A stretch of 64,000 bases of DNA from Viscum album (Eukaryota; Streptophyta; Magnoliopsida; Santalales; Viscaceae), in contig OY728121.1 in assembly GCA_963277665.1 (NCBI GenBank), forward strand, positions 956,448,097 through 956,512,096, given 5' to 3'. The translations under genes and the position numbers were made by a program. Below the pieces are notes generated by a model. The model was not told the DNA's origin, searched no databases, and saw only the letters and a program-made list of their open reading frames with translations. How positions within the stretch are numbered: the first letter of the stretch is position 1; every line of letters begins with the position of its first letter. Below are positions 1-10,974 of this stretch, piece by piece.

Positions 1-300
1 ACACACCGATTTGTGACACACCGATGTTCGACACATAGATGTTCGTCACACCGATGATGACACACCAATGCTAACAGAACGATGAAGATAGACCAATGAT
101 AAACGAATGCTAACAGACCGATGATGATAGACCGATGACAAATCGATGCTAACATTCCGATGATGAAATATCGATGACAAATCGATGCTAACAGACTAAT
201 CATGACTGATCGATGAAAAACCAATGCTGAAAGACCAATGATGAAACACTGGTGATGAAAAACCAATGGTGATAGACTGATGATGACAGAACAATACTTT
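1..300. repeat. Minisatellite inside the left LTR
   Basis: Degenerate units built on ACCGATG and CAAATCGATGCTAACA repeat without a break. The first 55 bases show the more regular GACACACCGATGTTC unit of 15 bp, which continues out of the window. The array is the reverse complement of 10975-11490. Confidence 0.85.
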
Positions 301-821
301 GGACTCACTGATAGTCATAAATAACTGTTTAAAATTTATTAATTCAAATTTATTTCTAACTATCATATTTAGACAAATTAATGTTTCTGACATTATTTAA
401 TGTTGTCTGTAGGACTATTTGTAGAAATTTTGAGGTACATGAACGTGGGGAGATCTTCATGCCTACTGTACCTTGAAGTATAAACAGATTACAAGCACAA
501 CCTTAAAATACACAAGTTGGGAACCTACTAGGAAAACAAAAAGGTTGGCTGTGTGAATATGCAAGATATTTCAAATAGAAGAACGCGGAGCATGAGTATA
601 CAAGGAGTTTAATATTACAAGCAACAATCTACAGAAGCTTACTGAACATCCTCACATATAAGAGATGAACCTTTTCACACCTGGAAGCTAGATTACATAG
701 AATGTGATACTATGTTTTGGATCCAACTTCTAGAAGAGGGCTCAAATATCATTTTCTCTACATCCATTGAGTCCAGAGCTTTACTTTACAACACACATAG
801 ATTTAAAAGCTCTATTCTTCC

Positions 822-828
822 TTTATAA
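822..828 (+). promoter_or_regulatory. TATA box of left copia LTR
   Basis: TTTATAA lies in a block (CTATTCTTC then TTTATAACTC) that is also kept in the inverted LTR at 10433-10450. That conservation between two diverged copies is the reason to call it. It would mark the U3/R boundary about 30 bases downstream. Confidence 0.5.
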
Positions 829-1516
829 CTCGTTTGTGATATTGTGTTTACTTTTTGAGCACTGTGTGTATCTATTTGTGGCACACACACTTTCTCCTAA
901 GAATAACTAGAGGATATTAAAATATCCTCACACTCAATCTCCTTTTCACTCTTATATCACACATAGAACTGTGGAAGAGACCCAGTGTGATCTGTTTGTT
1001 ATTTTTCCCAAGAATAACTATGGTAGAGGTCAAGTGTGACCTCGATAACCTTGTGTTCTATTGTGAATCCCGATCCAGGGTTTGTATCAAATGTTACTAA
1101 TATAAACTGCTTCATGGCAGGTGATCACCAAGTGGAGACGATTAAGTCTCATCTTGAGACAGAACCTCTTGTTTTTATCCGTTGTGTAGTTTGTCTTGTG
1201 TTTTAATAAGTTATGCGTTTAATTCATTTAAAATTAAGATAAAATGAAATTTTATAGTAGTTTAGAAAGTGTTTATACCTGTTTTTAATTTGTAGATTAG
1301 TTTCAAAAGTTTGAATAATCTTCATATTGTAAAATATGAGAACTAATCAGTCTTCTGAGAAATTATTTGAACATTCAGGAGTTTTTTAAATTCACTACAA
1401 ACTAACTTCGATTACATTATTCAGGGTGTATTATTTTAAAGAACCAATTTTTAACAGGAATTTGTATAGATACACAATTTACCCCCCTCTTGAGTGATCT
1501 ACTCCGACCAACATTT

Positions 1517-1529
1517 ATTATCAGAGGGA
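1517..1529 (+). other. Primer-binding site, degenerate, initiator Met-tRNA type
   Basis: ATTATCAGAGGGA starts six bases after the LTR end. It resembles the plant copia PBS core TGGTATCAGAG with two changes at the start. The inverted partner is at 9732-9745. Confidence 0.7.
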
Positions 1530-1656
1530 CAAAATTGAAGGTTATTGTGAGTTTTTTAAATCTTGTCAACTATTATTATATTTGTTTTTCAAAGATCTCA
1601 AAATTTCTAATGTTTCTAAATTTTTATCACTTTGAAATTATTCTACAATATGTATC

Positions 1657-2260
1657 ATGGAAAATATATTAGAAGGGGATGATACCAATAGACCAACTTT
1701 CTTTAGTGGAACTAATTATGCTCAGTGGAAGATTAAAATGAAAATACATCTAGAAAGCCTGGGATTTGAAATTTGGAATTATATTGAAAGTAAATATACA
1801 ATTCTTGAAACTAATAGAAACACTTATGATGAAACTACCAATACCGCCTATAATAATAATTGTAAGGTATTGAATGCTCTGTAATATGAACTAAGAGAGG
1901 AAGAGTTTAACCGTATCTCAGCTTGTAAAACTACACATGATATTTGGGACACTCGGTCTGTTTCTCATGTGGGAACATGTAATGTTAAAGAGATAAGATT
2001 AAATACTTATACTATTAAATATGATAACTTCATAATGAATCCTGATGAGTCTATTTTTGATATGTATCTCAGGTTCAATGAAATTGTGAATACCATGATT
2101 TCTTTAGGAAGAGAAGTAACAACCAAAAACATATTATGCAGATTTTTTGATGCTTACCAGAAAGATAGAGTGGAACATCTGTGTCTATTAGGGAATCATG
2201 CGATATTGAAAAAATTAAAGTGAAGGAATTGATTGGAAAATTAATGATGTATGAAGAGGT
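1657..2260 (+). pseudogene. gag: Copia gag, 5' part only, broken
   Basis: The frame opens with MENILEGDDTNRPTFF at 1657 and continues SGTNYAQWKIKMKIHL, the usual N-terminus of plant copia Gag, which packages element RNA in cytoplasmic particles. One nonsense codon (TAA at 1882-1884) interrupts it. The same frame resumes as YELREEEFNRISACKT and IFDMYLRFNEIVNTM. A frameshift follows near 2170, after which DIEKIKVKELIGKL and MMYEE can be read in another frame. Similarity to the minus-strand gag ends abruptly at about 2260, where DNA of the third ORF (minus strand) begins. The zinc knuckle and all of pol are therefore absent. The start was chosen because it lies 147 bases after the LTR, as in the partner copy. 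Confidence 0.85.
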
Positions 2261-2916
2261 GAAACTGGTGGAAGTGGTGACATAGTCACTAGGCACGGTC
2301 TGTGGTACTGGCTCTTATACTAGACGTGCAAATGGTGGAAGAGGTGCAACAGGTTCTACTTCAGTTGGGGCTTATGGAGCAAGAGGAGGAGGCACCATCT
2401 CCTTATCTGAGTCATATTCTAACCCAAAAAGAATGTATCCTATATCATTATTCCATTATAGAGTACAGGTCCAGTCTCTTGGCTCAACAGTATCAATCCT
2501 GATCCTTATTCCCTAAGGATAAGAAACAACTTCATTTTTATCAACTTCTTCATCCTGTCCTCTAGCCATAATAACATTTCTGGGTACTGGTATCAACTGA
2601 GCTTGAGGTTCTGTATGTGCTCTAGCCACTTCAACTTCTGCGGGAACGTCATCAACTTGAGCCACCTGATCCTCAGCTTCTTCCTCATGGCCACCAGCTA
2701 TAATTTCATTCAATTCCTAAATGATTTCTTGATTTTCAGCATTAGGATGGGGTGATCTATCCTCATGACCAACATATCTAAGATCAATATACTCCTGTTC
2801 AACATGATCAGCACCATCACCTTCTCCAAGTATAGATTTTTCATTGGATCTTTCGACAAATTGTTTTCCCACTTTTAAAGAATCACTTACATGCTCATAA
2901 TTTCCTTCATCATCAG

Positions 2917-2952
<36 letters not shown>

Positions 2953-4117
2953 AATTCTCATCTGATTTACTTACATAGCCATCAACTCCAGTAAGCTTGG
3001 TCTCTTCCTCATCCTTATCACCTAACAAAGGTTATAATGAGGGTAAGTACAAAGGTGGACTAGAAGATCCATAAGACAAATCTTTGGGGATTTCATTAAT
3101 ATCAGGATCACTCCTGTCAGTAAAAGGAGATCCTTCTTCCCTTGGCACTTCAGTCTCAACTTCCTCATCAGAATAAACAGGTTTCTCTCCTAGTTTGAGA
3201 CCTGGATCAACTTGATCCTTTGGTCTGGTAGGATGGTCAATTGGATTGAATTCTTCATACAACATTTCCTCATCTCCTACCCAAAATCTATTCCATGGGT
3301 TTCATAAGATCTTCATCCTTTTACAAATATCTTTTTGAAGGTAGAAACCACTACATTCACTTATCACTTCATCTCCATATTCCACACAACCTAACCTTTT
3401 TAACATAGTCGAGATCATCCTAGGATAGTTCAAAAAAGTTTCCTTCTTAGACGACTTTATCATTTCAGAAACATGCACCATTAGATTCCTACGAAGGTTC
3501 ACTTTTAACCCATTTTTCAACTGATATATCAGGAAAACTTTCTGATACTTCACAGCTAAAAAATATCCCTTCCTTAAGAATATTTGATATTGGATAAACT
3601 TAAAAAGTAACCGTGCCTCTCCATCAAATTAACTTGCAATAGTTCTAATAGATTCTCCATTTCCAGTCAGTTCCTTCAGACCATCTTCATAAAAGAAAAA
3701 ATCAGAGGAAGGTGAAATATTACCTTTATAATCATCATAGACACACTCATGAAGAATATCTAATCATTCATCCCATTCCTTAGATGAAAAAGCAATTTCG
3801 TTTCCCTTTACCATTGAATTCATCCTTTCTTCCTCCGTTTCATCTAGGAATATCTTCAAATGTTGATAAGACTGATGTACTAGCTTGGGATGATAAAGCC
3901 TTTCATTATTAGAGAACAAGCTTATCCACCGTTGAGATTCCAACACTCTTAATAAAAATGACTTGCTTGATAGAATCCACTCTGCAGACACTTCCTTCGC
4001 AGCTGTAACCACTCGACTTTCCGAACATGATTTTTCAGTCCCCATGGTCTCACCCTTCTGTTGTTTAGTAGATGGAGATTTTCTTAGCTCTTCCATAGCA
4101 TGCTTGTTCCTTTCCAT
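2261..4117 (-). pseudogene. Third ORF of SIRE-type element, resembling 'putative plant transposon protein'
   Basis: Read from ATG at 4117, one frame runs to at least 2513 with nonsense codons but no frameshift: the open blocks 4117-3764, 3553-3302, 3265-3032, 3028-2717 and 2713-2513 share a frame. The N-terminal part has a basic, Ser/Thr-rich leader. A block follows with RVLESQRWISLFSNN, YHPKLVHQSYQHLKIF and VKGNEIAFSSKEWDE. That pattern (residues roughly 50-120) resembles the Transposase_32 / putative plant transposon protein family found in SIRE-like elements and related plant ORFs. The C-terminal half is very acidic with an 11-residue Asp run, then Pro/Glu-rich. About five stops are present, one an apparent Trp codon turned TGA after EWDE. 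It lies after pol, where SIRE elements carry an 'envelope-like' ORF, but I see no clear membrane segment. Family assignment is by eye. Confidence 0.6.
2918..2950. repeat. Trinucleotide microsatellite (ATC)11
   Basis: Eleven ATC units in a row. On the minus strand they are GAT codons and give the poly-Asp tract of the third ORF. Confidence 0.95.
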
Positions 4118-4379
4118 GTTGGGGTTTCAGATTCCAAAAGAGTTTAGAGTTCGAGGGTCGAGAGATATAGTGACAAAAGATTGATGGTTTTACGGCAGTG
4201 GGAAGGTGAAAGGTTGAGATGGATTGAACTTAAAATATCATTTAGGGATTGTAAATCATAAAGTATAAAACTTAAATGTGGAAAAAATAAAAGAAAACAA
4301 TCTAATTTTATTTAAAATAGACAGTATTACAAAAGAATCCTTTAATACATCGGTGTCATTGAATCAGTATTACACAATC
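4118..4379 (-). promoter_or_regulatory. Leader and possible promoter of the third ORF
   Basis: This 262-bp spacer lies between the 27-bp array and the ATG at 4117. On the minus strand it reads TTTTATACTTTATG (TATA-like) about 150 bases before the ATG. A pyrimidine-rich stretch (CTCTCGACCCTCG, AACTCTAAACTC) and the ATG in a good context (CAACATGG) follow. The layout looks like a 5' untranslated leader, so the ORF may have been expressed separately from pol. This is inference from composition only. Confidence 0.3.
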
Positions 4380-4755
4380 AGTTTCACAAGATCGGTTTCA
4401 CAAGATTGGTTTCAGGGATCAGTTTCACAAGTTCGATTTCAAGGATTGGTTTCATAAGATCGATTTCAAGGATTGGTTTCACAAGATTGGTTTCAAGGAT
4501 CAGTTTCACAAGATAAGTTTCAAGGATTGGTTTCACAAGATCAGTTTCATGGATCAGTTTCACAAGATCGGTTTCAAGGATCAGTTTCACAAGATCAGTT
4601 TCAAGGACCAGTTTCACAAGATCGGTTTCAAGGATCAGTTTCACAAGATCAGTTTCAAGGATCGGTTTCAGAAGATGGGTTTCAAGGATCGGTTTCACGA
4701 GATCAGTTTCATGTATCGGTTTCACACGACCAGTTTCAATGATCGGTTTCACAAG
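4380..4755. repeat. 27-bp tandem array between pol and third ORF
   Basis: About 14 copies of a 27-bp unit are made of two near-identical halves, GGATCAGTTTCAC and AAGATCGGTTTCAA. The unit length is a multiple of three, so several frames stay open across it (for example a repeating LVKLILETD), but these translations are by-products. The array starts a few bases after the pol stop codon. Confidence 0.95.
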
Positions 4756-4758
4756 ATC

Positions 4759-5405
4759 TTAGATATTTATCATTCCTAGTTCATGTCTGATGTAGTTCAT
4801 TCTCTCAAAATTTAAGGGTTTAGTGAATATATCAGCAAGCCGATGCTTAGTCCCAATAAACTCAAGAGTTATCTCACATTTTTTATAATTATCTCTAAAA
4901 AAGTGATTTCTTACATCAATATTCTTTGTTCTAGAATGAGAAATTGGATTCTTATAAATGTTAATAGCACTTTTATTGTCATAGTTTTTGGGGATATTCC
5001 TAAAATTAAATCCATAGACTAATATGGTGTGTTTCATCCACAAAAGTTTTGCACAATAACTACCAAAAATAATGTATTTTGCTTCAGCAGTTGATAATGC
5101 AACTAAATTTTTCGTTTTACTACACCATTATATTAGAGAAATTACAAAAAGTGACATGTTCTAGAGGAAATATTTCTATCTAACTTACATCAACCAAAGT
5201 CAGCATTTGAATAGCTAACTAAATCAAAAGGTTGTCCTTTAGGATAGAATAGTCCTAAATTAGTTGTATACTTGAGGTGTTTGAAAATTCTTTTAACAAC
5301 ATTTAAATTTGACTCTTTTGGGTTTGATTGAAATATTTCACATGTACACACACTAAACATAATATCTGGACTACAAGCAGTTAAGTACAACAAACTCCCA
5401 ATCAT
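4759..5405 (-). pseudogene. pol: Copia RNase H and end of reverse transcriptase
   Basis: Blocks read in order on the minus strand. MIGSLLYLTACSPDIMFSVC (5405) is the RT connection segment. YPKGQPFDLVSYSNADFG starts RNase H, with the first acidic residue of the active site in NADFG. WMKHTILVYGFNF (5040), DNKSAINIYKNPISHSRTKN and HRLADIFTKPLNFERM close it. The ending HELGMINI followed by a stop at 4759 is the usual C-terminus of SIRE-type Pol. RNase H removes RNA from the RNA-DNA hybrid during reverse transcription. A frameshift and stops separate the 5405 block from the 5043 block (different frames), and the central DSTGTC-like and STAEAEY-like segments are badly eroded around 5050-5190. Confidence 0.92.
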
Positions 5406-6310
5406 TCCTCTATAAGCAGTTTAATCAACTGATTTTCCATTTTCATCAAGATCTAACTTACAGGTTGAACTCATAGGGGGTTCACTACTCTTAATGTTAT
5501 CAAAGCTATATCTTTTATAAAGATCTTTGGTGTACTTACTTTGATTTAAAATAATTTCTTCTTTATTTTGAAATATTTTAAATCCAATAAAATATTTAAG
5601 TTCACCCATTAAACACATTTCGAACTTTCTTTTCATTGTTTTTGAAAAATCATTACATAAAGTATTTTTATAAGATTCCAAAATAATATCATCTACATAT
5701 ATTTTTTCTATTAAAACTTCTTTTGAAATTATTATTACGAATAAAGTAGGATCTATAAGTCCTTTTTTAAATCCTTTAGAAATAAGAAAATTACTCAACA
5801 TTTCATACCAAGCTCTTAGATCTTGTTTTAAACCATATAAAGCTTTAGATAATTTGAACTCATGATTTGGAAAGTGTGGATTTTTGGAAATTGGGGGTTG
5901 TTAAAAAAACATCCCCAATTATATAACCATTTAATAATGCACTTTTGATATCCATTTGATAATGTTTAAAATCCAAGTGTGTTGCATAGGCAAGTAAGAT
6001 CCTAAACGCTTCATGTCTAGATAGTGGTGAAAAGTTCTCTTCATAATTAATTCCTTCTTCTTGATTATATCCTTGTGCAAATAGTCTATCTTTGTTTCTA
6101 ATTATTGTCCAGATTTATATACTTTATTTCTAAATACCCATTTGGTTCCTATGGTGAATGTATCCTTGGGTCTATCTACAAGTTTCCAAACATTATTTCT
6201 TTCAAACTGGTTAAGTTCTTCTTGCGTGACCATTTCACACAACTAATCATTGATCACATCATTGATATTTTTAGGTTCAAGTTGTGAAAAGAATGCTTGA
6301 TATTCAACCT
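5406..6310 (-). pseudogene. pol: Copia reverse transcriptase, decayed
   Basis: The catalytic motif YVDD is at 5688-5699 within EKIYVDDIILES, followed by GELKYFIGFKIFQ and QSKYTKDLYKRYSFD, which are classic plant copia RT. Upstream, pieces such as GYNQEEGIN, THLDFKHYQMDIKSALLNGY and SNFLISKGFKKGL can be picked out in shifting frames between 6310 and 5780. The enzyme would copy genomic RNA into cDNA inside the particle. The open block 5801-5421 ends at a nonsense codon in SVD-stop-TAYRGMIGSL, and reading continues in the same frame. Several stops and frameshifts make it non-functional. Confidence 0.9.
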
Positions 6311-6316
6311 GGTTTC

Positions 6317-6505
6317 TCAAGGAAGCTCTCGTTTGTGTTCCCTATCTAAATATCCAACAACAGTATCTAGGGGATTATTATTAAGTGACCTAGTTGGTCT
6401 AGAGAAGGTAGGAATTGATAGTTTTGGTTGATCAGGTTGATCTGGTTCATTATGGTTAGGATCTGGAGAATTTCCAAAAATGGAAGTTTTCATAGATTCC
6501 TTCAC
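6317..6505 (-). pseudogene. pol: Integrase-RT linker of copia Pol
   Basis: A hydrophilic, Pro/Asn/Asp-rich segment (DPNHNEPDQPDQPK, RPTRSLNNNPLDTV, DREHKRELP) sits between integrase and RT. Such spacers are typical and poorly conserved. The frame is the same as the integrase C-terminal block at 6566-6919. Confidence 0.7.
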
Positions 6506-6565
6506 CTGCAGATTTTAGTTTTTATCATTAATGTCCAGATTGGACATATCCTCTTCTATATTTTC

Positions 6566-7500
6566 TCATGAGGTCTTGGGCTCATGTGGATCTGTTTCAT
6601 CAAACTTGATATGTACAGATTCCTCTACACATTTGGTTTTCTTATTAAAGATTCTGTAGGCTTTTCTTGATGTATAATCTCCAAGAAATATTCCTTCATC
6701 ACTTTTGGATTCAAATTTATCTAAACTATCTTTAGTGTTCAGAACAAAAAATTTACATCCAAACACTATAAAATAACTAACTTTTTGTTTCCTATTATTC
6801 CACAACTCATAAGGAGTTTTCTTAAGGATGGATCTGATTAAGACTCTATTTATTATATAACAAGCTATATTAACACCTTCAGCCCAGAAGTAAATGGGTA
6901 GGTCATACTCATTAAGCATAGTTCGGGCAATTTCCTATGGGGTTCTATTTCTTTTTCTATGACACCATTTCGTTAAGGTGTCGTAGGAGTATAAAAATTA
7001 TGATTGTAGCCATTTTTTAAGAAAAAAGCCTCAAAATCTTGATTCTCAAACTCATGACCATGATCACTTCTTAAGGATTTAATCTTAAGTCCACTAAGTT
7101 TTTCTACAGTCCTTGCATACATGATAAATTGTGAACAAGATTCACTTTTGTGAGCTAGGAAAAAGGTCCAGGTGTACCTAGAGTAATAATCTATAAGAAC
7201 ATAAACACAGTGCTTCCCATTGTGACTCGAAAATCAAGATGGTCCAAACCAGTCTATGTGAACCATCTCAAGAGGTTGAGAAGCAGTTACTTCTTTCTTT
7301 GGTTTGAAAGATATTTTATGTTGCTTTCCTTTTTGACAAGGATTACACACTTTGTTGTTCAGAAACTCTAATTTGGGAAAGTATTTAACTAAACCTTTTC
7401 TAGTTAACATTCTAAGAGAGTGTATGTTGCAATGTCCTAGTCTTCTATGCCAAATCCAAGACTCTTTGTGAATAGAATTTAGACAAGAGACATTTTGTGA
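6566..7500 (-). pseudogene. pol: Copia integrase, decayed
   Basis: The zinc-binding start is visible as WHRRLGHCNIH (about 7420-7450) with the Cys pair in VCNPCQKGKQHK (about 7340). The core follows: first Asp in MVHIDWFGP (about 7250), second Asp in LRSDHGHEFEN (about 7060), catalytic Glu in NGVIEKEIE (about 6945). The C-terminal open block 6919-6566 reads LNEYDLPIYFWAEGVN, KTPYELWNNRKQK and SDEGIFLGDYTSRKAYRIFN. All three DDE residues survive, but a nonsense codon replaces the Gln of the usual TPQ-NGV motif. A frameshift after IEP joins to the 6919 block. The protein would insert the cDNA into chromosomal DNA. Confidence 0.92.
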
Positions 7501-7559
7501 TGATAGTGTGTCTATATTTATAGCATATACATTATTTCTAAAGGCTATAAATACTAAGT

Positions 7560-7900
7560 TGTCTTGGCATAAAAAACATGTAATGAATCAATTTTGAATT
7601 TAAAATTAAATCCATCATCACACAATTGAGATATGCTGAGCATGTTATACTTTTATCCATCAATGTACAGTACTTTAGAAATTAAAATAGAGTTACAGTC
7701 ACCAATCTGGCCGAGGCCGATGATTTTTCCTTTACCATTATCACCAAATGTGACATGCCCTCCATCAATCTTGATAAGAATTTTAAATCTTGAATAATCC
7801 CCTATCATATGTCTTGAAAAACCACCATCCAAGTACCATAGATTTTTACAAGATCTCTTTTGGCAGTTTACCCAATAAATAGTTCAACCAAGAAATGACT
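7560..7900 (-). pseudogene. pol: Copia protease domain
   Basis: The active-site block reads LDGGFSRHM at 7806-7832, where the family has LDSGCSRHM; the Ser after the catalytic Asp is now Gly. It is followed by HVTFGDNGKGKIIGLGQIG and VLYIDG, a stop, then KYNMLSISQLCDDGF, the normal end of the domain. It shares its frame with gag (9605) and with the YVDD block, as expected for a single Gag-Pol polyprotein. Confidence 0.88.
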
Positions 7901-8597
7901 TTGGTAGTCATATTTTTTTGGGTCCACATACATTAGTGATATAAGCTTTAGGAACCCAAAAATGTCTTATGGGATTTTTATATGCAGAATATAGAGTGTT
8001 TGAATAATAAACTCTGTTTGGTCCTGAATAATAGGATTCAATAAAAGAATTATTGGAACTTGAACTTGCGGTAAAATTATAGTTTTTGAAAGAGGTAGCA
8101 AATTTTCAAAATTTGGTAACAAAATGTGATTTGGATAAATTCCTTTGACCTGGTTGATATCCTATCCTAGAAGTATACTTTGGAGATATTTTATTACCAA
8201 GAATTTGAGTAAGAGTATTTTTCCCATTTGTAAAATTTTATAAGTCTTTTTTCAATTTCTAATTAGACATTTTTAACACATTGTTCTCCGTGAGAAGTTG
8301 ACCATTTTTAACTTTTTTAGTTGTAAGTTCAGTGTTAATAGTCCGTGTAAGAGCATGCTATTTCTTCAATGATTTATACTTATCTTACAAATCATTACAT
8401 GTCTTTTCTAGAATGTTATAATTTTTGAATAATTCATAATTTTTAATATTATCTGACTCACTTTTCGAATAATAAGAATTATGTACAGGAGTGTCTAAGA
8501 TTACCTGAGTTGTGTTTTTCATAAAATACATATTATCCATACTATCCTTATCACTTTGAGAAGAGACAGATTCACTTGAGATGTTCTCAGAGGCACT
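7901..8597 (-). pseudogene. Gag-protease linker of the copia polyprotein
   Basis: After the apparent gag stop at 8598 the same frame continues with an acidic Ser-rich stretch (SASENISSESVSSQSDKDS). A Lys/Asn-rich coiled-coil-like segment (NGQLLTENNVLKMSN) follows, then SYYSGPNRVYY, up to the protease. About eight nonsense codons lie in it. This long charged linker is characteristic of SIRE-type polyproteins. Confidence 0.7.
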
Positions 8598-9605
8598 CTA
8601 GGTGGCCTTCATTCCTTTCTTATACCTTCTATCCTTATTTTCATACTTTTTATTGTATTTCATATTTGGACAGTCATCCTTGAAATGTCCTTTCCTTTTA
8701 CATTCGTAGCATATTATCTCTTCTAACTTATCATTTCTCTTACAATACTTTTTCCAATATCCCTTGTTATCATACTTTACTTTGTAATTGGGATTTCTAA
8801 AAAACTTCCTTTTCTGATAAAATTTCTTGAATCTTCTAGCTAACTGGGCCATTTCTTCATCACTGTCAGAAGCTCCGTCTTTACTACTCAAGCTTTCAAT
8901 AGCAGCTTGAACTTTAGTCTTGTCATTACTTTTAGATGCAGTTGTCTTGAAAGCTAAAGACTTTCGTTTAGGTTCATCCTATTCTTGACTCACCTTCAAT
9001 TCCTCTTCATAAATCATTAACTTTTTAATCAATTCCTTCATTGGTATTTTATCAATATCGCATGATTCCCTAATAGACACAGATGTTCTACACCATCTTT
9101 CTGGTAAGCATCACAAATTCCACATAATCTTTTCTTTGGCTATTACTTATCTTCCTAAAGAAATGATGGTATTCACAATATCATTGAACATGAGATATAT
9201 ATCAGAAATAGACTCATCATTATTCATTTTGAAGTTGTCATATTTAATAGTATAAGTATTTTTTCTTATCTCTTTAACATTATATATTACCTTATGAGAA
9301 ATAGATAGAGTGTCCCAAATCTCATGTGCAGTTTTACAGGTAGAGATATAGTTAAACTCTTAATCTCCTAATGTACAGTACAGAGCATTAATTTCTTTAT
9401 AATTATTATTATATGTGGTATTGGCTGGTTTATCCCATGTGTTTCTTACAGTTATAGAAATTGTATATTTACTTTCAATAGAAGTCCAGATTTCAAATCC
9501 CATTCTTTCTAGATGTATTTTCATTTTAAGCTTCCACTAAGAATAATTAGTTCCATTAAAGAAATGTGGTCTATTGGTACTATCCCCTTAAAATCTATTT
9601 TACAT
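8598..9605 (-). pseudogene. gag: Copia gag with zinc knuckle, frame kept but many stops
   Basis: The ATG at 9605-9603 matches the start of the inverted copy (1657) but is followed at once by TAA. The frame continues with FEIWTSIESKYTI, TCKTAHEIWDTL, TIKYDNFKMNNDESIS, MKELIKKLMIYEEEL and an acidic SKDGASDSDEEMAQ segment. It then reaches a CCHC knuckle, CYECKRKGHFKDDC at 8670-8711 (C-X2-C-X4-H-X4-C, intact). The knuckle binds the element RNA. About seven in-frame nonsense codons but no frameshift occur over 335 codons. Gag here is normally fused to Pol in one frame, and the same frame does continue into the protease. It is clearly dead. Confidence 0.92.
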
Positions 9606-9731
9606 GATACAGATTGTAGAAGAATTTTGAAGAGATAAAAATTTAGAAATAATAGAAATTTTGAGATCTTTGAAAAACAAAAAAAATCACAGTTGAAAAG
9701 ATTTGAAAAAATGACAATAAATTTAAATTCT

Positions 9732-9745
9732 GTCCCTTCGATACC
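9732..9745 (-). other. Primer-binding site of minus-strand copia
   Basis: On the minus strand TGGTATCGAAGGGA lies six bases after the LTR end. The first seven bases match the initiator Met-tRNA complement used by most plant copia elements. Confidence 0.75.
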
Positions 9746-10432
9746 AAATTTTGGTCGGAGTAGATAACTCAAGAGGGGGGTGAATTGAGTATCTATACAA
9801 ATTTTTGTTAAAAATTGGTTCTTTAAAATAATACTCTTTAATAATGTAATCGAAGTTAGTTTGTAGTGAATTTAAAAAATTCCCGAAAGTTCAATTAATT
9901 TCTCATAAGATTGATTAGTTCTCAGATTTACCAATATAAATATTAGTCAAACTTTTGAAACTAATCTATTGATTCAAAAAAGATATAAAAAATTTCTAAA
10001 ATAACTGTCAAAGTTTAGTTTATCTTAATGTGAAATGAGTTAAACACATATCATATTAAACCACAAGACAAACTACAGAGCCGATAAAAACAAGAGGTTC
10101 AGTCTCAAGCTGAGACTTAGTCATCTCCACTTGGTGATCACCTACCACTAATAAGTTTATATTAATAAACTTTTGATCCACACCCTGGATTGGGATTCAA
10201 AACAGCACATAAGGCTATCCATGTCACAATTTACCTCTACCATAGTTATTCGTGGGAAAACTAACAAACAAATCACACATGATCTCTTCAACAGTTCTAC
10301 ATGGGATATAAGAGTGAAAAGGGATTGATTGTGATGATATCTTTGTATCATTTAGTTATGATCTGGAGACGGTGTGTGTGACACAAATAGATACACACAC
10401 TAATCAAAAACTAAACACAAGATCACAATAGA

Positions 10433-10442
10433 GTTATAAAAG
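10433..10442 (-). promoter_or_regulatory. TATA box of the minus-strand copia LTR
   Basis: On the minus strand CTTTTATAAC, in the same block as 822-828 of the inverted copy. Confidence 0.5.
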
Positions 10443-10974
10443 AAGAATAGAGTTTGGAAATCTCTGTGTGTTGTGCAGTAAAGCTATGGAGACAATGGAT
10501 GTAGAGAAAATGATATTCGAGTCCTCTTCTAGAAATTGGCTCCAAAATAGAGTATTTTAGTCTCTGTAATCGATCATCCAGGTGTGAAAAGGTTGACCTC
10601 TTCTATGTGAGTATATTAAGAAAGATTCATCAGATTACTACTTGTAATATTAAACTCCTTGTATACTCAAGCTTTGAGTTCTTCTATTTGCAATATCTTG
10701 AATATTCGCACAGCCTGCCTTTTTGTTTTTCTAGTGGGTTCCAAACGTGTGTATTTTATTTTTGAGCTTGTAATCCTTTTATAATTTATGGTTCAGTAGG
10801 AATGAATATCTCCCCACGTGCATGCATCATGTACTGTCTACAGATAATCCTACAAACAACATTAAATAACGCCAGAAACATTAATTTTTCTAAATAGGTC
10901 GTTAGAAATAAAATTGAATTAATAAATTTGAAACAGTTATTTATAACTATCAGTGAGTCATAAGTATTGGTTTA

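Larger units (their letters stand above)
1..1510 (+). mobile_element. LTR of SIRE-type copia, plus orientation, left end outside window
   Basis: This is an inverted counterpart of the LTR at 9752-11546. The match runs through the whole stretch; for example, the segment around 1105-1240 can be paired with the reverse complement of about 10005-10145. By eye about 15% of bases differ there. The right end is set by GACCA at 1506-1510, followed by six bases and a primer-binding site. The left end, with most of its 15-bp array, lies before base 1. It holds a minisatellite (1-300) and a TATA box. It should contain the U3, R and U5 regions that drove the truncated gag at 1657. Confidence 0.85.

Noticed and set aside
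2513..4117. Stop-codon recoding as an explanation for the in-frame stops
   Set aside because: All three stop codons occur, at many places and in every element, which fits decay rather than reassignment.
4380..4755. CRISPR-like appearance of the 27-bp array
   Set aside because: There are no unique spacers; repeats follow each other directly, and the setting is a plant retrotransposon.
4384..4779. ORFs of 76-122 codons with LVKLILETD-like or QFQGSVSQD-like repeats
   Set aside because: They come from the 27-bp array and appear on both strands; none has a domain.
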